Of a DNA stretch of 64,000 nucleotides, positions 1-9,457 are shown piece after piece. Location: the NCBI GenBank assembly GCA_027493955.1, contig JAOSJT010000001.1:4574552-4638551 (forward strand). Reading direction: 5' to 3'. The position numbers and the translations under genes are program-made. The notes beneath the pieces were generated by a model. The model had not been told where the DNA came from. It did no database searches and saw nothing but the letters and a program-made list of their open reading frames with translations. The first letter of the stretch is position 1. The number at the start of each line of letters is the position of its first letter. Source of the DNA: Bacteroidia bacterium (GTDB taxonomy: Bacteria > Bacteroidota > Ignavibacteria > SZUA-365).

Positions 1-1785
1 TCCACGTTTTCCGTCAATCTCGGCGCGGTTGATTCCGAGGCGCAGCAGGTCTGGATCAGTCAGGGGATCGATGTGACCTTTAAGGAAAAGGACAATATCT
101 GGACGAACACGCTGATCACCCTGCTCCCGTGGGTGCTCATCATTGGTGTGTGGCTGTTTTTCATGAGGCGCATGCAGGCGGGTGCAGCGGGAGGGCCCAA
201 GGGGCTGTTCTCCTTCGGGAAGAGCCGCGCCAAGATGATCAATGAAAATTCGATCCGCATCAATTTTTCCGATGTCGCCGGAGCTGACGAGGCCAAGGTG
301 GAATTGCAGGAAGTAATCGAGTTTCTCAAGGAACCGGGAAAATTTCAGCGTCTCGGAGGAAAAATCCCCAGGGGTGTTTTGCTCCTCGGCCCTCCGGGAA
401 CCGGAAAAACGCTGCTTGCGCGCGCCGTCGCGGGAGAAGCGGGGGTTCCCTTCTTCTCCATTTCGGGCGCGGAATTTGTCGAGATGTTTGTCGGCGTCGG
501 AGCCAGCCGCGTACGCGATTTGTTCGAGAACGCAAAAAAGAACTCCCCCTGCATCGTCTTCATCGACGAAATTGACGCTGTCGGGCGTCAGCGCGGCGCA
601 GGTCTCGGCGGCGGACACGACGAGCGCGAACAGACGCTGAACCAGCTTCTTGTGGAAATGGATGGCTTCGAGCAGGGGAGCACTGTCATCATTATCGCCG
701 CAACGAACCGGCCCGACGTGCTCGATCCCGCCTTGCTGCGTCCCGGACGCTTCGACCGCCAGATCGTGGTGGATCGCCCGGACGTCAAAGGCCGTCTCGG
801 AATCCTGAAAGTGCATGTGCGGAATATTCCGCTCGATCCCGACGTGGATCTCGAAACGCTCGCGAAGGGGACGCCGGGCCTCGCCGGTGCGGAGCTGGCC
901 AACCTGGTCAACGAAGCCGCGCTCTACGCCGCCCGACGGAACAAGAAATCCGTTACCATGCTCGATTTCGAGGAAGCCAAAGATAAGGTTATGATGGGCC
1001 TCGAACGCAAGAGCCTCATCATATCCGAGGACGAAAAGCGGATGACCGCCTATCATGAAGCAGGCCATGTACTTGTCGCGAAAATGATACCCGAGGCGGA
1101 CCCGGTGCACAAAGTCACCATCATTCCTCGCGGGCGTGCACTCGGTGTGACAACGTATCTTCCCATTGACGAAAAACACACCTATTCGAAGCAATATCTC
1201 GAAGCCATGATCGCGTACGCCATGGGTGGCCGCGCCGCAGAACTACTGATCTTCAACCAATTTACTACCGGCGCCGGAAACGATATCGAGCGGGCCACGA
1301 CACTTGCGAGGAAGATGGTGTGCGAGTGGGGCATGAGCAATCTGGGGCCGCTGACGTTCGGGTCGAAGCAGGAAGAAATCTTCCTCGGACGCGAAATATC
1401 GCAGCACCGCGATTACAGCGAAAAAACGGCAATGGCTATCGACGAGGAAGTGCGGATGATCGTCACAAAAGGTATGGACCTTGCTTCGTCGCTGCTGAAT
1501 GAGCACAAGGAAGTGCTTGATCGTCTTGCCATGGCGCTGCTCGAACGCGAAATATTAGACAGCGACGAAATCGATCTGATCCTCCGCAATGAACCTCTGC
1601 CACCAAAGAAAATCTCCGACAACGGCATACAGGACCCGGTGAAAAAAACGGGCGAAGATATGCTGAAAATCGATCAGGAACGCGCGGAGAAAATTCGCAA
1701 GGCCGTAGAAGAAATTCAGCGACAGGAATCGGTCCAGAATCCACCGCAGCAGAGCGAGGGCCAGACACGGGAAGGTAAGGAATGA
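1..1785 (+). CDS. ftsH: ATP-dependent zinc metalloprotease FtsH (5' end outside window)
   Basis: Membrane-anchored AAA+ protease that extracts and degrades misfolded or regulatory proteins, as a hexamer in the inner membrane. The reading frame is open from base 1, so the N-terminus and first membrane segment lie upstream; 594 residues are visible. Counting from the GTG at 73, a membrane helix spans residues 12-30, Walker A GPPGTGKT lies at 106-113, the Walker B and SRH region (FIDEIDAVG, then RPGRFDRQ) follows, and the zinc site HEAGH is at 328-332, with the M41 peptidase domain behind it. The tail after about residue 510 is charged and probably disordered. The stop overlaps the next start (ATGA), so this is the head of a translationally coupled operon. 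The identification is secure. Confidence 0.97.
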   Translation, partial: STFSVNLGAVDSEAQQVWISQGIDVTFKEKDNIWTNTLITLLPWVLIIGVWLFFMRRMQAGAAGGPKGLFSFGKSRAKMINENSIRINFSDVAGADEAKVELQEVIEFLKEPGKFQRLGGKIPRGVLLLGPPGTGKTLLARAVAGEAGVPFFSISGAEFVEMFVGVGASRVRDLFENAKKNSPCIVFIDEIDAVGRQRGAGLGGGHDEREQTLNQLLVEMDGFEQGSTVIIIAATNRPDVLDPALLRPGRFDRQIVVDRPDVKGRLGILKVHVRNIPLDPDVDLETLAKGTPGLAGAELANLVNEAALYAARRNKKSVTMLDFEEAKDKVMMGLERKSLIISEDEKRMTAYHEAGHVLVAKMIPEADPVHKVTIIPRGRALGVTTYLPIDEKHTYSKQYLEAMIAYAMGGRAAELLIFNQFTTGAGNDIERATTLARKMVCEWGMSNLGPLTFGSKQEEIFLGREISQHRDYSEKTAMAIDEEVRMIVTKGMDLASSLLNEHKEVLDRLAMALLEREILDSDEIDLILRNEPLPPKKISDNGIQDPVKKTGEDMLKIDQERAEKIRKAVEEIQRQESVQNPPQQSEGQTREGKE

Positions 1786-2465
1786 CGGCGGATTCGTCCG
1801 CAAGCGGTGTATCCGGCGGCGAATCCGTGTCTTTTCGGTCGGAGCTGCTCCGCAAGAGTATTCACATGACCTCGCTGTCCATCCCGGTGGCCTATGCGAT
1901 GATCAGCAAAGACCTCGCGCTGCTGATACTCATTCCGATGACGGCGGCCTTTCTCATCGCGGACGTCCTCCGGACCTTTCATGCACCGAGCTTCCGGCTC
2001 TATGAGCGTATTTTCGGGCACATGCTGCGGGCGCATGAAAAAACACAGGAAAAAAAGACGCTCAACGGCGCCACATGGGTACTCATTTCAGCGACCTTCT
2101 GTGTGCTCGTCTTCCCCAAGCTGATTACCATTACGGCGTTCGCCATTCTGATCATTTCGGATACCGTCGCCGCACTCATAGGCCGGCGTTTCGGGACGAA
2201 AAAATACCGCGGGAAAACATTGGAAGGCTCGTCGGCGTTCGTGCTTTCGGCCATCATCGTCATTCTTTTCACGCCCAAACTGACGCACTCGCCCGGTGAA
2301 TATGCCATAGCGATCGTCTCCGCTGTCATCGGCGCCATCGCCGAGGTGTTTTCCTTCGACATCATTGATGATAACTTCGCCATTCCCGTCGCCATTGGTT
2401 CGGCGCTTTGGCTGTTGTACCTTGTGGTATTCCCTGAACTGAACGTCTATTCTCTGGACGGCTGA
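1782..2465 (+). CDS. Dolichol/phytol-kinase-like integral membrane protein (CTP-transferase superfamily)
   Basis: A 227-residue polytopic membrane protein of the diacylglycerol/polyprenol kinase type, which uses CTP or ATP to phosphorylate a lipid alcohol. Visible hallmarks are an N-terminal RKSIH motif, several hydrophobic helices, the signature [13 protein letters not shown] followed by GKTLEGS, and an acidic FDIIDDN segment near the end. The start codon overlaps the ftsH stop (ATGA). In many Bacteroidota the gene beside ftsH is the phosphatidate cytidylyltransferase cdsA; this protein belongs to the same broad CTP-handling superfamily but looks more like the kinase branch. The substrate (a polyprenol, diacylglycerol or phytol) cannot be told from sequence. 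Confidence 0.85.
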   Translation: MTADSSASGVSGGESVSFRSELLRKSIHMTSLSIPVAYAMISKDLALLILIPMTAAFLIADVLRTFHAPSFRLYERIFGHMLRAHEKTQEKKTLNGATWVLISATFCVLVFPKLITITAFAILIISDTVAALIGRRFGTKKYRGKTLEGSSAFVLSAIIVILFTPKLTHSPGEYAIAIVSAVIGAIAEVFSFDIIDDNFAIPVAIGSALWLLYLVVFPELNVYSLDG

Positions 2466-2466
2466 C

Positions 2467-3528
2467 ATGAAATATTCGCTTCTCGCAACGACACTCGGCG
2501 TTGCCATTTTGCTCTCCGCCTGCGGTCTCGAGAGTAAAGACACAGCGCTGGGTGAGTATGACGTGATCACCATCGTCTGCGACAGTGCCGATTACAACGA
2601 GCTGGAAGACGTGATAGAAAACGCTTTCGCGTCGCCGATATTCACCCCGCAGCCGGAGCGCTGGTTCCGCTTGCAGCGGCTCGATTTGGGTGATCTGCTG
2701 GACCGCAAACGGGAGCGCAACATCGTGATCATTGCGCCGATGGACGCAAAGAATTCCACCGGGGATTACATGCGCAGCGCACTCGACTCCGCGGTGCGCG
2801 GTCTGGTCAAAGAGGGGAAGGAAAACGTCTTCGTCCAGAAAGATTTATGGTACCGCGGTCAAACCGTCATGCATCTCACCGCGCGCACGATGACGGAACT
2901 GCGGGATTTCATGGCCGCCAATGCCAGCCGTCTCGAGTACTATTTCAAATCCGCCTGGGACGATTTCGAGCGCAAGCGCATGTTGGGGTTGTCGCGCGAG
3001 GAGACGATCGAGGAGCAGCTTCTTGAAGAGCATGCGTTCTCCCTTGCCGTTATTCAGGACTGGTTTGTCGCGAAAGACAGCAGCGACATCGGCTGCGTGT
3101 TGCTCCGGCGGCAGTCTCCTGTGGATACCGAACGCTGGCTGCTTGTGCACTGGATAGATACCGACAACACCGCGCTTCTGACGAATGATTTCGCCTTCGC
3201 AACGAGAAATCGTCTGACGGAAATACTCTACCGTACCTACAACGATTCCGCCTGGGTCGTCATCGACAGTGCGAATTATCTGCAGTTCGACGAAGTGAAT
3301 TTTCAGGGTCGTTTTGCCATACGGATGAAGGGTCTGTGGCGGATGAACGATTATTCCATGGGCGGACCTTTCACGAGTTACCTCTTTTATGAAGAGACGC
3401 AGAAACGCATCTACTTCATCGATGGCGCTGCCTTCGCTCCGAAATACGAGAAGAAGAAGCTTATACAGGACCTGGACGTCATGATCTCCACTTTCAAGCC
3501 CGGGTCCGCATCCTCCGGGCCGGCGTAA
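2467..3528 (+). CDS. DUF4837 family lipoprotein
   Basis: A 353-residue exported protein with a lipoprotein signal peptide; the lipobox LSAC places the acylated cysteine at residue 19. The rest resembles the DUF4837 family, whose members are widespread lipoproteins of Bacteroidota without an assigned function. It starts one base after the previous stop, so it is co-transcribed and probably coupled. The body is a mixed alpha/beta sequence without repeats or recognisable catalytic motifs. The family call rests on overall pattern (lipobox, then TPQPERWF, then a series of amphipathic strands) and its usual position beside envelope genes. Confidence 0.8.
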   Translation: MKYSLLATTLGVAILLSACGLESKDTALGEYDVITIVCDSADYNELEDVIENAFASPIFTPQPERWFRLQRLDLGDLLDRKRERNIVIIAPMDAKNSTGDYMRSALDSAVRGLVKEGKENVFVQKDLWYRGQTVMHLTARTMTELRDFMAANASRLEYYFKSAWDDFERKRMLGLSREETIEEQLLEEHAFSLAVIQDWFVAKDSSDIGCVLLRRQSPVDTERWLLVHWIDTDNTALLTNDFAFATRNRLTEILYRTYNDSAWVVIDSANYLQFDEVNFQGRFAIRMKGLWRMNDYSMGGPFTSYLFYEETQKRIYFIDGAAFAPKYEKKKLIQDLDVMISTFKPGSASSGPA

Positions 3529-3536
3529 CAACCGCG

Positions 3537-4484
3537 ATGGGAGAGCGCGGGCGTCACTTGCTGCTATGGGCGGGAAAATGTGTTCTCGCCTCACTGTTGT
3601 TGTATCTGCTGATACACAATGTTGACGCAGCCGCTATTGCACGTGCCTGGTCGGGCGCAAACCCCTGGTATATCGCTGCCGCGCTACTGCTGCTTCCGCT
3701 GAATTTGTGGTTGCAGTATCGGAAGTGGGCAGTGATGCTGCGCCGGGTCTATCCCGATATTCCCGTTGGCGACGTTCGGGGTTCGCTGCTCATCGGCTTC
3801 ACCTTCGGTCTCGTTACACCGGCGCGCATCGGCGAGTTCGGCGGTCGTGCTGTTGCGGTACGTGGCGCCAAACCGTCGGTTCTTATGGGTTTGACGGCAG
3901 CGGACAAGCTGTCGACGATGGCGGTGACGGTGGGTGTCGGGTTGCCGGGTGTACTGTTGTACGGCTTGCTGTACCCCTTCATGGACAGGGTGCTGCTGCT
4001 TGCCGTGTTCTCCGGTACAGTCGCGATGGGGCTTCTTGTCATCGGCATCCTGGTACAACTGCGCGGCAGGATCCGGAATGCGGAGCACTGGGTCGGCCGG
4101 ACCTACCGGCGCATAACAATGGTGGTGCAGGCATTGGATGCATCCACGGTCAGGATCATGCTGTGGCTGTCTGTCCTGTTCTATCTCACTTTTCTCGCGC
4201 AGTTTTTTCTGCTGCTCTCAGCGTTTGGTCCGGTGAGCCTGTTCTCCGCCCTTGCCGGAATAAGCACGATCATGCTCATCAAAACCATCGTTCCTCCCAT
4301 CACTCTGGGCGAACTCGGCATACGCGAGGGCACCGCGGTGCTTGTACTTGCACCCATCGGTGTACTGGCCGCAGCCGCTTTCAACGCGTCGCTGCTGTTG
4401 TTCGTGGTCAATCTTCTCATACCCGCACTAATCGGTGTGCCGCTGCTTGTGCGCACCCGGCGGACCGCACAACGCTCCTCTTGA
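3537..4484 (+). CDS. Lysylphosphatidylglycerol-synthase-TM / UPF0104 membrane protein
   Basis: A 315-residue polytopic inner-membrane protein of the UPF0104/LPG_synthase_TM family, the flippase-like membrane part of MprF without the aminoacyl-transferase domain. About seven to eight hydrophobic helices are visible. Family-typical segments are the loop after helix 2 with TPARIGEFGGRAV and the late stretch TLGELGIREGTAV. Stand-alone members have been suggested to move lipids or polyprenyl-linked sugars, but this is not established for this branch. The gene ends in a TGATG overlap with a glycosyltransferase, which supports a joint role in building or moving a glycolipid. Confidence 0.85.
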   Translation: MGERGRHLLLWAGKCVLASLLLYLLIHNVDAAAIARAWSGANPWYIAAALLLLPLNLWLQYRKWAVMLRRVYPDIPVGDVRGSLLIGFTFGLVTPARIGEFGGRAVAVRGAKPSVLMGLTAADKLSTMAVTVGVGLPGVLLYGLLYPFMDRVLLLAVFSGTVAMGLLVIGILVQLRGRIRNAEHWVGRTYRRITMVVQALDASTVRIMLWLSVLFYLTFLAQFFLLLSAFGPVSLFSALAGISTIMLIKTIVPPITLGELGIREGTAVLVLAPIGVLAAAAFNASLLLFVVNLLIPALIGVPLLVRTRRTAQRSS

Positions 4485-5614
4485 TGCTTTTCGCATTCTA
4501 TTCCTTTCTTTTTCTGCTGACCGGCGTCTACGCCCTGCTTTTGCTACGCCTCCGGTCGGGATTGCGCAATCTTGCAGAGGAGGAGACGCGCGACGTACCA
4601 TCCACACTCTCCGTCAGCATTGTGGTGCCGCTGCGTAACGAGCTTGCGGCGCTGCCCGAGTTATTGCGCTCTCTCAGTGGTCAGCACTATCCATCGGGGA
4701 CGCATGAGGTACTGCTCGTCGATGATCATTCGGAGGATGGCAGCGCGGAGGAACTGCGTCGTATCACTCATGGCCAACCCTCGTATCGCGTTCTGAGCGT
4801 ACCTGATGGAATGATGGGAAAGAAGGACGCGATAGCATTTGGTGTGCAGCATGCGAAGGGCGAGGTCATACTCACGACGGATGCGGATTGCACGCATCCG
4901 CCGGGCTGGCTGGCTGCCATGAGCGACACGTTTACGCCTGGCGTGGATGTCGTTGCGGGCCCCGTGGTGTATGCGGATCGCGGAAGTTTGTTCAAGCGTT
5001 TGCAGGCGCTTGAATTTCTGGGCTTGGTGGGTGTCGGTGCGGGATTTTTCGGCATCGGCTACCCGCGCATCTGCAACGGGGCAAATTTCGCCTACCGTCG
5101 TGAGGCCTTTCTGCGTGCAGGCGGGTATGCGGGCAACCGGGGCATTCACAGCGGGGATGACGAATTTCTCTTGCAGGACATCGTGTATCGTCAGGGCGGC
5201 GGTGCGCGATTCACGATTTCTCCCGATTCCGTTGTCACTGCGCAGCCCGCACCGGATTTCCTGAGTTTCATGCGGCAGCGCATTCGCTGGGTGTCGAAAA
5301 GCAGACATGGCAGTGATTCCCGCTTTGTCTCCTTTCTGGTGCTGCTGTTTGTCTATTTTGTTCTGCTCTCGTTGATGCCACTGGCTGTGCTGTATGCCCC
5401 GTACACGGTGCCGCTTGCGGTGGTGATCGCGGTCGCGAAGCTTGCGCTGGATACGAGCGTGCTGCTGCCTTCCGCCGCGCTGCTGCGCATGCCGGTACGG
5501 ATACCCGATATTATCATTGCGGAGCTTCTGCATCCATTCTATCTTGTGATTGCGTCGATTATTGGCAGTACAGGAGCATTTACATGGAAAGGCCGGCGGC
5601 TGAGGAATCATTGA
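4484..5614 (+). CDS. Membrane-bound family 2 glycosyltransferase
   Basis: A 376-residue GT2 enzyme that transfers a sugar from a nucleotide donor to a lipid or polysaccharide acceptor at the cytoplasmic face of the membrane. The ATG at 4484 overlaps the preceding stop (TGATG); the open frame runs upstream, but that part is only a shadow of the neighbour. Layout: one N-terminal helix, the GT-A core starting SIVVPLRNE, the nucleotide-binding VDDHSEDGS, the metal site TTDADC (DxD), the acceptor motif SGDDEFLL, the processive-type RQRIRW, then two to four C-terminal helices. The pattern matches carotenoid- or beta-glycan-type GT2 enzymes. Donor and acceptor are unknown. Confidence 0.9.
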   Translation: MLFAFYSFLFLLTGVYALLLLRLRSGLRNLAEEETRDVPSTLSVSIVVPLRNELAALPELLRSLSGQHYPSGTHEVLLVDDHSEDGSAEELRRITHGQPSYRVLSVPDGMMGKKDAIAFGVQHAKGEVILTTDADCTHPPGWLAAMSDTFTPGVDVVAGPVVYADRGSLFKRLQALEFLGLVGVGAGFFGIGYPRICNGANFAYRREAFLRAGGYAGNRGIHSGDDEFLLQDIVYRQGGGARFTISPDSVVTAQPAPDFLSFMRQRIRWVSKSRHGSDSRFVSFLVLLFVYFVLLSLMPLAVLYAPYTVPLAVVIAVAKLALDTSVLLPSAALLRMPVRIPDIIIAELLHPFYLVIASIIGSTGAFTWKGRRLRNH

Positions 5615-6504
5615 TTCCGGAGCGAAATCTCTGGATATACGATGGAGAGGTCCGCATTGTGTGGAAGCTCTCGGCCTATGTCGGGGTGTTCCTCTTTTTC
5701 AGCTTCCTGCTCCTGCTCGTTTCTTTGCTGCTTCATCAATCCACGACCCTCGTATACAGCATAGCACTCACCCTCGCTGCGTTTGCGGCTACGGTATTCT
5801 GCATGCTGCTGATAGAAAAACGCTCCGTTGTTGATATCGGTTTGTGGTTCCGGGCCCCGGCGCACCGGGCGTTCTGGATTGGCAACGGTTTGGCTGCCGG
5901 AATGATACTGCTGGTTTTCGCGGCGGAACTCTCCACCGGTTTGGCGCGTACCATGCTTCTGTGCCTCGAAATCGACAAAGCATTACACATCGTGGCGTTC
6001 GGGTTTGTGCAGTTTGGTTTCGTGGCGGTGGGCGAAGAAGTATTGACACGCGGTTATCCCTTTTACGCCCTGCAACGCAGGTTCAACGATCTCACAGCCA
6101 TTATTCTCACATCACTCGTGTTCAGCATCATGCACGCGACAAATCCCTCCGTAAGCATCTTCGCACTCGTCAATATTTTCCTGGCGGGCGTATGGCTTGG
6201 AGTTGCGCGCGTGCTCTCCGGCGGGCTGTGGCTGCCTATCGGCATGCATCTCTCATGGAACCTCGTCATGGGCAGTATTCTGGGCTTTCCGGTGAGCGGG
6301 ATCGTGGGTGAAGGCGTTATGAAGACGGAAGCCTTCGGCCCTTCATGGATCACAGGCGCGTATTTCGGGCCGGAAGGCGGCGTGCTAGTCACCGGCATAC
6401 TCCTTGCCGGCACAGTGGCGCTGCTGCATCCGGCGTTGCGAGGACGCTACGCTTTCGCGCAGAGCATGGAGACAGAGCAAAGATCACCAGAGGAATCATC
6501 ATGA
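5584..6504 (+). CDS. CPBP family intramembrane metalloprotease
   Basis: A 306-residue membrane protein of the CAAX-processing/bacteriocin-processing (CPBP, Abi) family. The conserved motifs are all present: E151-E152 in GEEVLTRG, H184 in SIMHATNP, and H222 plus N226 in GMHLSWN, so it should be catalytically competent. About eight hydrophobic helices surround them. The start at 5584 lies 31 bases inside the glycosyltransferase gene, and its stop overlaps the next start (ATGA), so all three are coupled. Substrates of bacterial CPBP proteins are mostly unknown; a link to lipid or envelope proteins is inferred only from the operon. Confidence 0.9.
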   Translation: MERPAAEESLIPERNLWIYDGEVRIVWKLSAYVGVFLFFSFLLLLVSLLLHQSTTLVYSIALTLAAFAATVFCMLLIEKRSVVDIGLWFRAPAHRAFWIGNGLAAGMILLVFAAELSTGLARTMLLCLEIDKALHIVAFGFVQFGFVAVGEEVLTRGYPFYALQRRFNDLTAIILTSLVFSIMHATNPSVSIFALVNIFLAGVWLGVARVLSGGLWLPIGMHLSWNLVMGSILGFPVSGIVGEGVMKTEAFGPSWITGAYFGPEGGVLVTGILLAGTVALLHPALRGRYAFAQSMETEQRSPEESS

Positions 6505-7652
6505 AAACATACACGCTTGCATACGCCTTTCTGCTTGTGCTCGTATCCGGCACGGTGCACGCTCAGTGGATCGAGGATGCGGAAATAAACGAACTGGTGA
6601 ATCAGGGCATACGCGACACCTACAATCTTCGCTTCGAGGAGGCCGATGCCGCCTTCACGAAAGTCGTGAAAGCCCATCCGGATCATCCCACCGGACATTT
6701 CCTTCTTGCCATGGTCGAGTGGTGGCGTATTCTTATCGACATCGAGAATGAGTCGCGCGACGACAGATTCTATGATATGCTGGACGACGTCATAGACTTG
6801 TGTGATACGCGCCTGAAGAAAAATGAAAAGGATCTGGCGGGTCTGTTCTTCAAGGGCGGGTCTATCGGATTCAAGGGGCGCTTGCTCGCAAACCGCAAGA
6901 GCTGGGTCAAGGCGGCCACGACTGGTAAGCAGGCCTTGCCGGTTGTTATGGATGCCGCCGAGGTGGCGCCTGACAATGCGGACCTCGCCTTCGGAACCGG
7001 CATTTACGATTACTACGCCGCCGTGTTGCCCGAGAAATATTCCGTTCTGAAGCCTCTCATGATGTTTCTTCCCGAGGGAAACCGATCACGCGGTCTGAAG
7101 GAACTCAAATTGGCTGCGGACAAGGGACGCTATGCGAATTGGGAGGCAAAGTACTTCCTCATGCAGACCTGGTACAGCATCGAAAACAAACCCTCCACTG
7201 CGCTGACCTATGCGCGCGAGCTCCACGAGGAGTTTCCGGCCAATCCCGTGTTCCACCGCTATCTCGGACGCATCAGCGTCAAGATGGGGAATTGGGAAGG
7301 TGCGACGAAAATATTCACCGACATCGCAACCTCGGCACGCAGCGGCAAGCGCGGCTACACCAAAGCTATGCATCGCGAAGCGCAGTATTATCTCGGCTAT
7401 GGCGCCATGTTGCGCAAGGAGTATGGAACAGCGATGAAGCATCTCGTCGAATGCGACAAAATGTCCCGCGGCATCGATGAGGATCCCTCCGGCTTCATGA
7501 TCATGGCCAACCTGCGCATGGGCATGCTGCATGACGTGATGAACGAGCGCAACTACGCGGTGAAGCAATACGACAAAGTGCTCAAACTGCCCGAGTTCAA
7601 CGGCTCGCGCGATCTTGCGAAGAAGTACAAAAAGTCGCCGTATTCGTTTTAA
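6501..7652 (+). CDS. Exported tetratricopeptide-repeat protein
   Basis: A 383-residue protein with a cleavable signal peptide (MKTYTLAYAF..., probable cleavage after VHAQ at about residue 21-22). The start at 6501 is chosen over upstream codons because it overlaps the CPBP stop (ATGA) and gives a proper signal peptide. The body is almost wholly helical with TPR-like pairs (for example NLRFEEADAAFTKVVKAHPDHPTG and YGTAMKHLVECDK), so it likely acts as a periplasmic or surface protein-binding scaffold. It is the last gene of the ftsH operon; a gap of 473 bases follows. The partner is unknown. Confidence 0.8.
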   Translation: MKTYTLAYAFLLVLVSGTVHAQWIEDAEINELVNQGIRDTYNLRFEEADAAFTKVVKAHPDHPTGHFLLAMVEWWRILIDIENESRDDRFYDMLDDVIDLCDTRLKKNEKDLAGLFFKGGSIGFKGRLLANRKSWVKAATTGKQALPVVMDAAEVAPDNADLAFGTGIYDYYAAVLPEKYSVLKPLMMFLPEGNRSRGLKELKLAADKGRYANWEAKYFLMQTWYSIENKPSTALTYARELHEEFPANPVFHRYLGRISVKMGNWEGATKIFTDIATSARSGKRGYTKAMHREAQYYLGYGAMLRKEYGTAMKHLVECDKMSRGIDEDPSGFMIMANLRMGMLHDVMNERNYAVKQYDKVLKLPEFNGSRDLAKKYKKSPYSF

Positions 7653-8125
7653 AGTGAAATGCTCGCCTGCAGGGTGGATCGGAGAAGCAGAGGTGTTGCG
7701 GATGTTCTCATGCCGATCTGTCGCGATCTTCTCCTCCCGCACCGCAATATTCTTCCCGTCACAGGTATTCTGATATCGCGGGATCGGTAACGGTCAGCAC
7801 CCAGCCCCCGAACATCTGAAACATTACGAACGTGAGTACACACACCGCGGTCCCCGGAGCAATTCGTGGACCGCGATGCTTTTCTCGGCAAGCTTCGGTC
7901 CCATCATGCCTGCGAAAATCGATAAAAAACGATTGGAGGCGGTCATGCGTGAATTTTTTATCGAATTGTATCGGAAATTCACCTTGCAGCGCATATATTA
8001 GATTCTGGCATTGTCCGTTTTTCCCTCGCTGGCATGCGTTGAGAAAGAAGGAGAGAGAAAAACGCTTGCTGCTCAGTCTCCATACCGCGTCTCCACGTAC
8101 CAAATTTTCATAAAGGAGCAGACAT
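7653..8125 (+). promoter_or_regulatory. Intergenic region upstream of kbl with two inverted repeats
   Basis: A 473-base region with no convincing gene; the short open frames lack ribosome sites and protein-like composition. It must hold the kbl-tdh promoter. Two inverted repeats are visible: CGCGGTCC at 7846-7853 with GGACCGCG at 7868-7875, and the AT-rich CGATAAAAAA at 7920-7929 with TTTTTTATCG at 7954-7963. Neither is followed by a T-run typical of a terminator, so operator-like or mRNA-structure roles are possible. A strong ribosome site AAAGGAG at about 8112-8118 precedes the kbl ATG. Confidence 0.45.
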
Positions 8126-9364
8126 ATGTACGGGAAAATGAAGGAGTTCCTCGCCGGGGAGCTTCAGTCGCTGAGAGATCAGAAACTTTACAAAAACGAA
8201 CGCATCATCGAAAGCGAGCAGGGAGCCGAAATCCTCGTCCGCGGGCAGAAAGTGCTGAACTTCTGCGCGAACAACTACCTTGGCCTTTCCTCGCATCCCG
8301 ACCTCATCAAGGCGGCGCATGAGAGCATCGACGCACGCGGTTTCGGCCTGTCGTCCGTGCGTTTCATCTGCGGCACGCAGGACATTCACAAGGAACTCGA
8401 AAAGAAAGTCTCCGAATTTCTCGGTACCGAAGACACGATTCTCTTCTCTTCGTGCTTCGACGCCAACGGCGCCGTGTTCGAACCGCTGTTCGGCGAGCAG
8501 GATGCCATCATTACCGATTCGCTCAACCATGCCTCCATCATCGACGGTATCCGCCTGAGCAAAGCCCAGCGTTGGATTTATAATCACGGACACCTCGGCG
8601 ATACCGAAACTGAAGATCCGGGCACGGGCAAAATGGCGAAAGGTCTCGAGCGCTGCCTGATTGAAGCAAAGGACTGCCGCTTCAAAGTTATCGTTACCGA
8701 CGGCGCGTTCTCGATGGACGGAGAGATCGCCAAGCTGGATCTCATCTGCGATCTGGCCGAAAAATATGACGCCCTCGTCCTTCACGATGAAAGCCATTGC
8801 TCGGGCTTCCTCGGCAAAACCGGCCGCGGCACGCATGAATACTGCGGCGTGATGGGTCGAACCGACATCATCACCACCACCTTCGGCAAAGCCCTGGGCG
8901 GCGCGTCCGGCGGTTGCGTTTCCGGAAAGAAAGAGATCATCGAATGGCTGCGGAACAAGGGTCGCCCGTATTTGTTCTCCAACACGGTTCCTCCCGGCGT
9001 CGTCGGTGCAACGCTGAAAGCGCTCGAACTGCTGACCGCCTCCACCGAACTGCGCGACAAGCTTGAAGCCAACACGAAGAAATTCCGCACGGAAATGACT
9101 GCCGCGGGCTTCGACATCATCCCCGGTGACCACCCGATCGTTCCGATCATGTTCGGCAAGTACGAGAACTGCTCCGCTCTCGCGGTGGAATTCGCCGATC
9201 GTCTGTTGGCCGAAGGCATTTACGTCATTGCGTTCAGCTTCCCGGTCGTGCCGCGGGGCAAGGACCGCATCCGCGTTCAGCTCAGCGCAGCGCATTCCAC
9301 CGAGCATGTGGACCGCGCCATCGCCGCCTTCACCAAGGTCGGTAAAGAACTGAACATGATCTGA
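8126..9364 (+). CDS. kbl: Glycine C-acetyltransferase (2-amino-3-ketobutyrate CoA ligase)
   Basis: PLP-dependent alpha-oxoamine synthase that cleaves 2-amino-3-oxobutanoate with CoA to glycine and acetyl-CoA. Family landmarks are NFCANNYLGLSSHP near residue 45, GFGLSSVRFICGTQ, SDSLNHASIIDG-type substrate contacts, DESHCSGFLG and the Schiff-base lysine K255 in TTTFGKALGG. At 412 residues it is about 15 longer than the usual 397-398; extra residues sit around DTETEDPGTGKMAKG before the PLP domain core, where most homologues have a shorter loop. A clear AAAGGAG precedes the ATG. It is followed by tdh, the enzyme that makes its substrate, so the two form the standard threonine-to-glycine pathway. 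Confidence 0.96.
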   Translation: MYGKMKEFLAGELQSLRDQKLYKNERIIESEQGAEILVRGQKVLNFCANNYLGLSSHPDLIKAAHESIDARGFGLSSVRFICGTQDIHKELEKKVSEFLGTEDTILFSSCFDANGAVFEPLFGEQDAIITDSLNHASIIDGIRLSKAQRWIYNHGHLGDTETEDPGTGKMAKGLERCLIEAKDCRFKVIVTDGAFSMDGEIAKLDLICDLAEKYDALVLHDESHCSGFLGKTGRGTHEYCGVMGRTDIITTTFGKALGGASGGCVSGKKEIIEWLRNKGRPYLFSNTVPPGVVGATLKALELLTASTELRDKLEANTKKFRTEMTAAGFDIIPGDHPIVPIMFGKYENCSALAVEFADRLLAEGIYVIAFSFPVVPRGKDRIRVQLSAAHSTEHVDRAIAAFTKVGKELNMI

Positions 9365-9457
9365 TAACGTGCGAGGCGTTCCGGATCAAAACGGTCCGGA
9401 ACGTCTTCCATTTCCTCACACACACACAACGCCATCGAGCACATTTCAGGAAGCTAC

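Noticed and set aside
3707-4483. Glycosyltransferase frame extended upstream to 3707
   Set aside because: The extension overlaps the LPG-TM gene in another frame and codes for Arg/Ser/Gly/His-rich sequence; the TGATG overlap at 4482-4486 gives the natural start.
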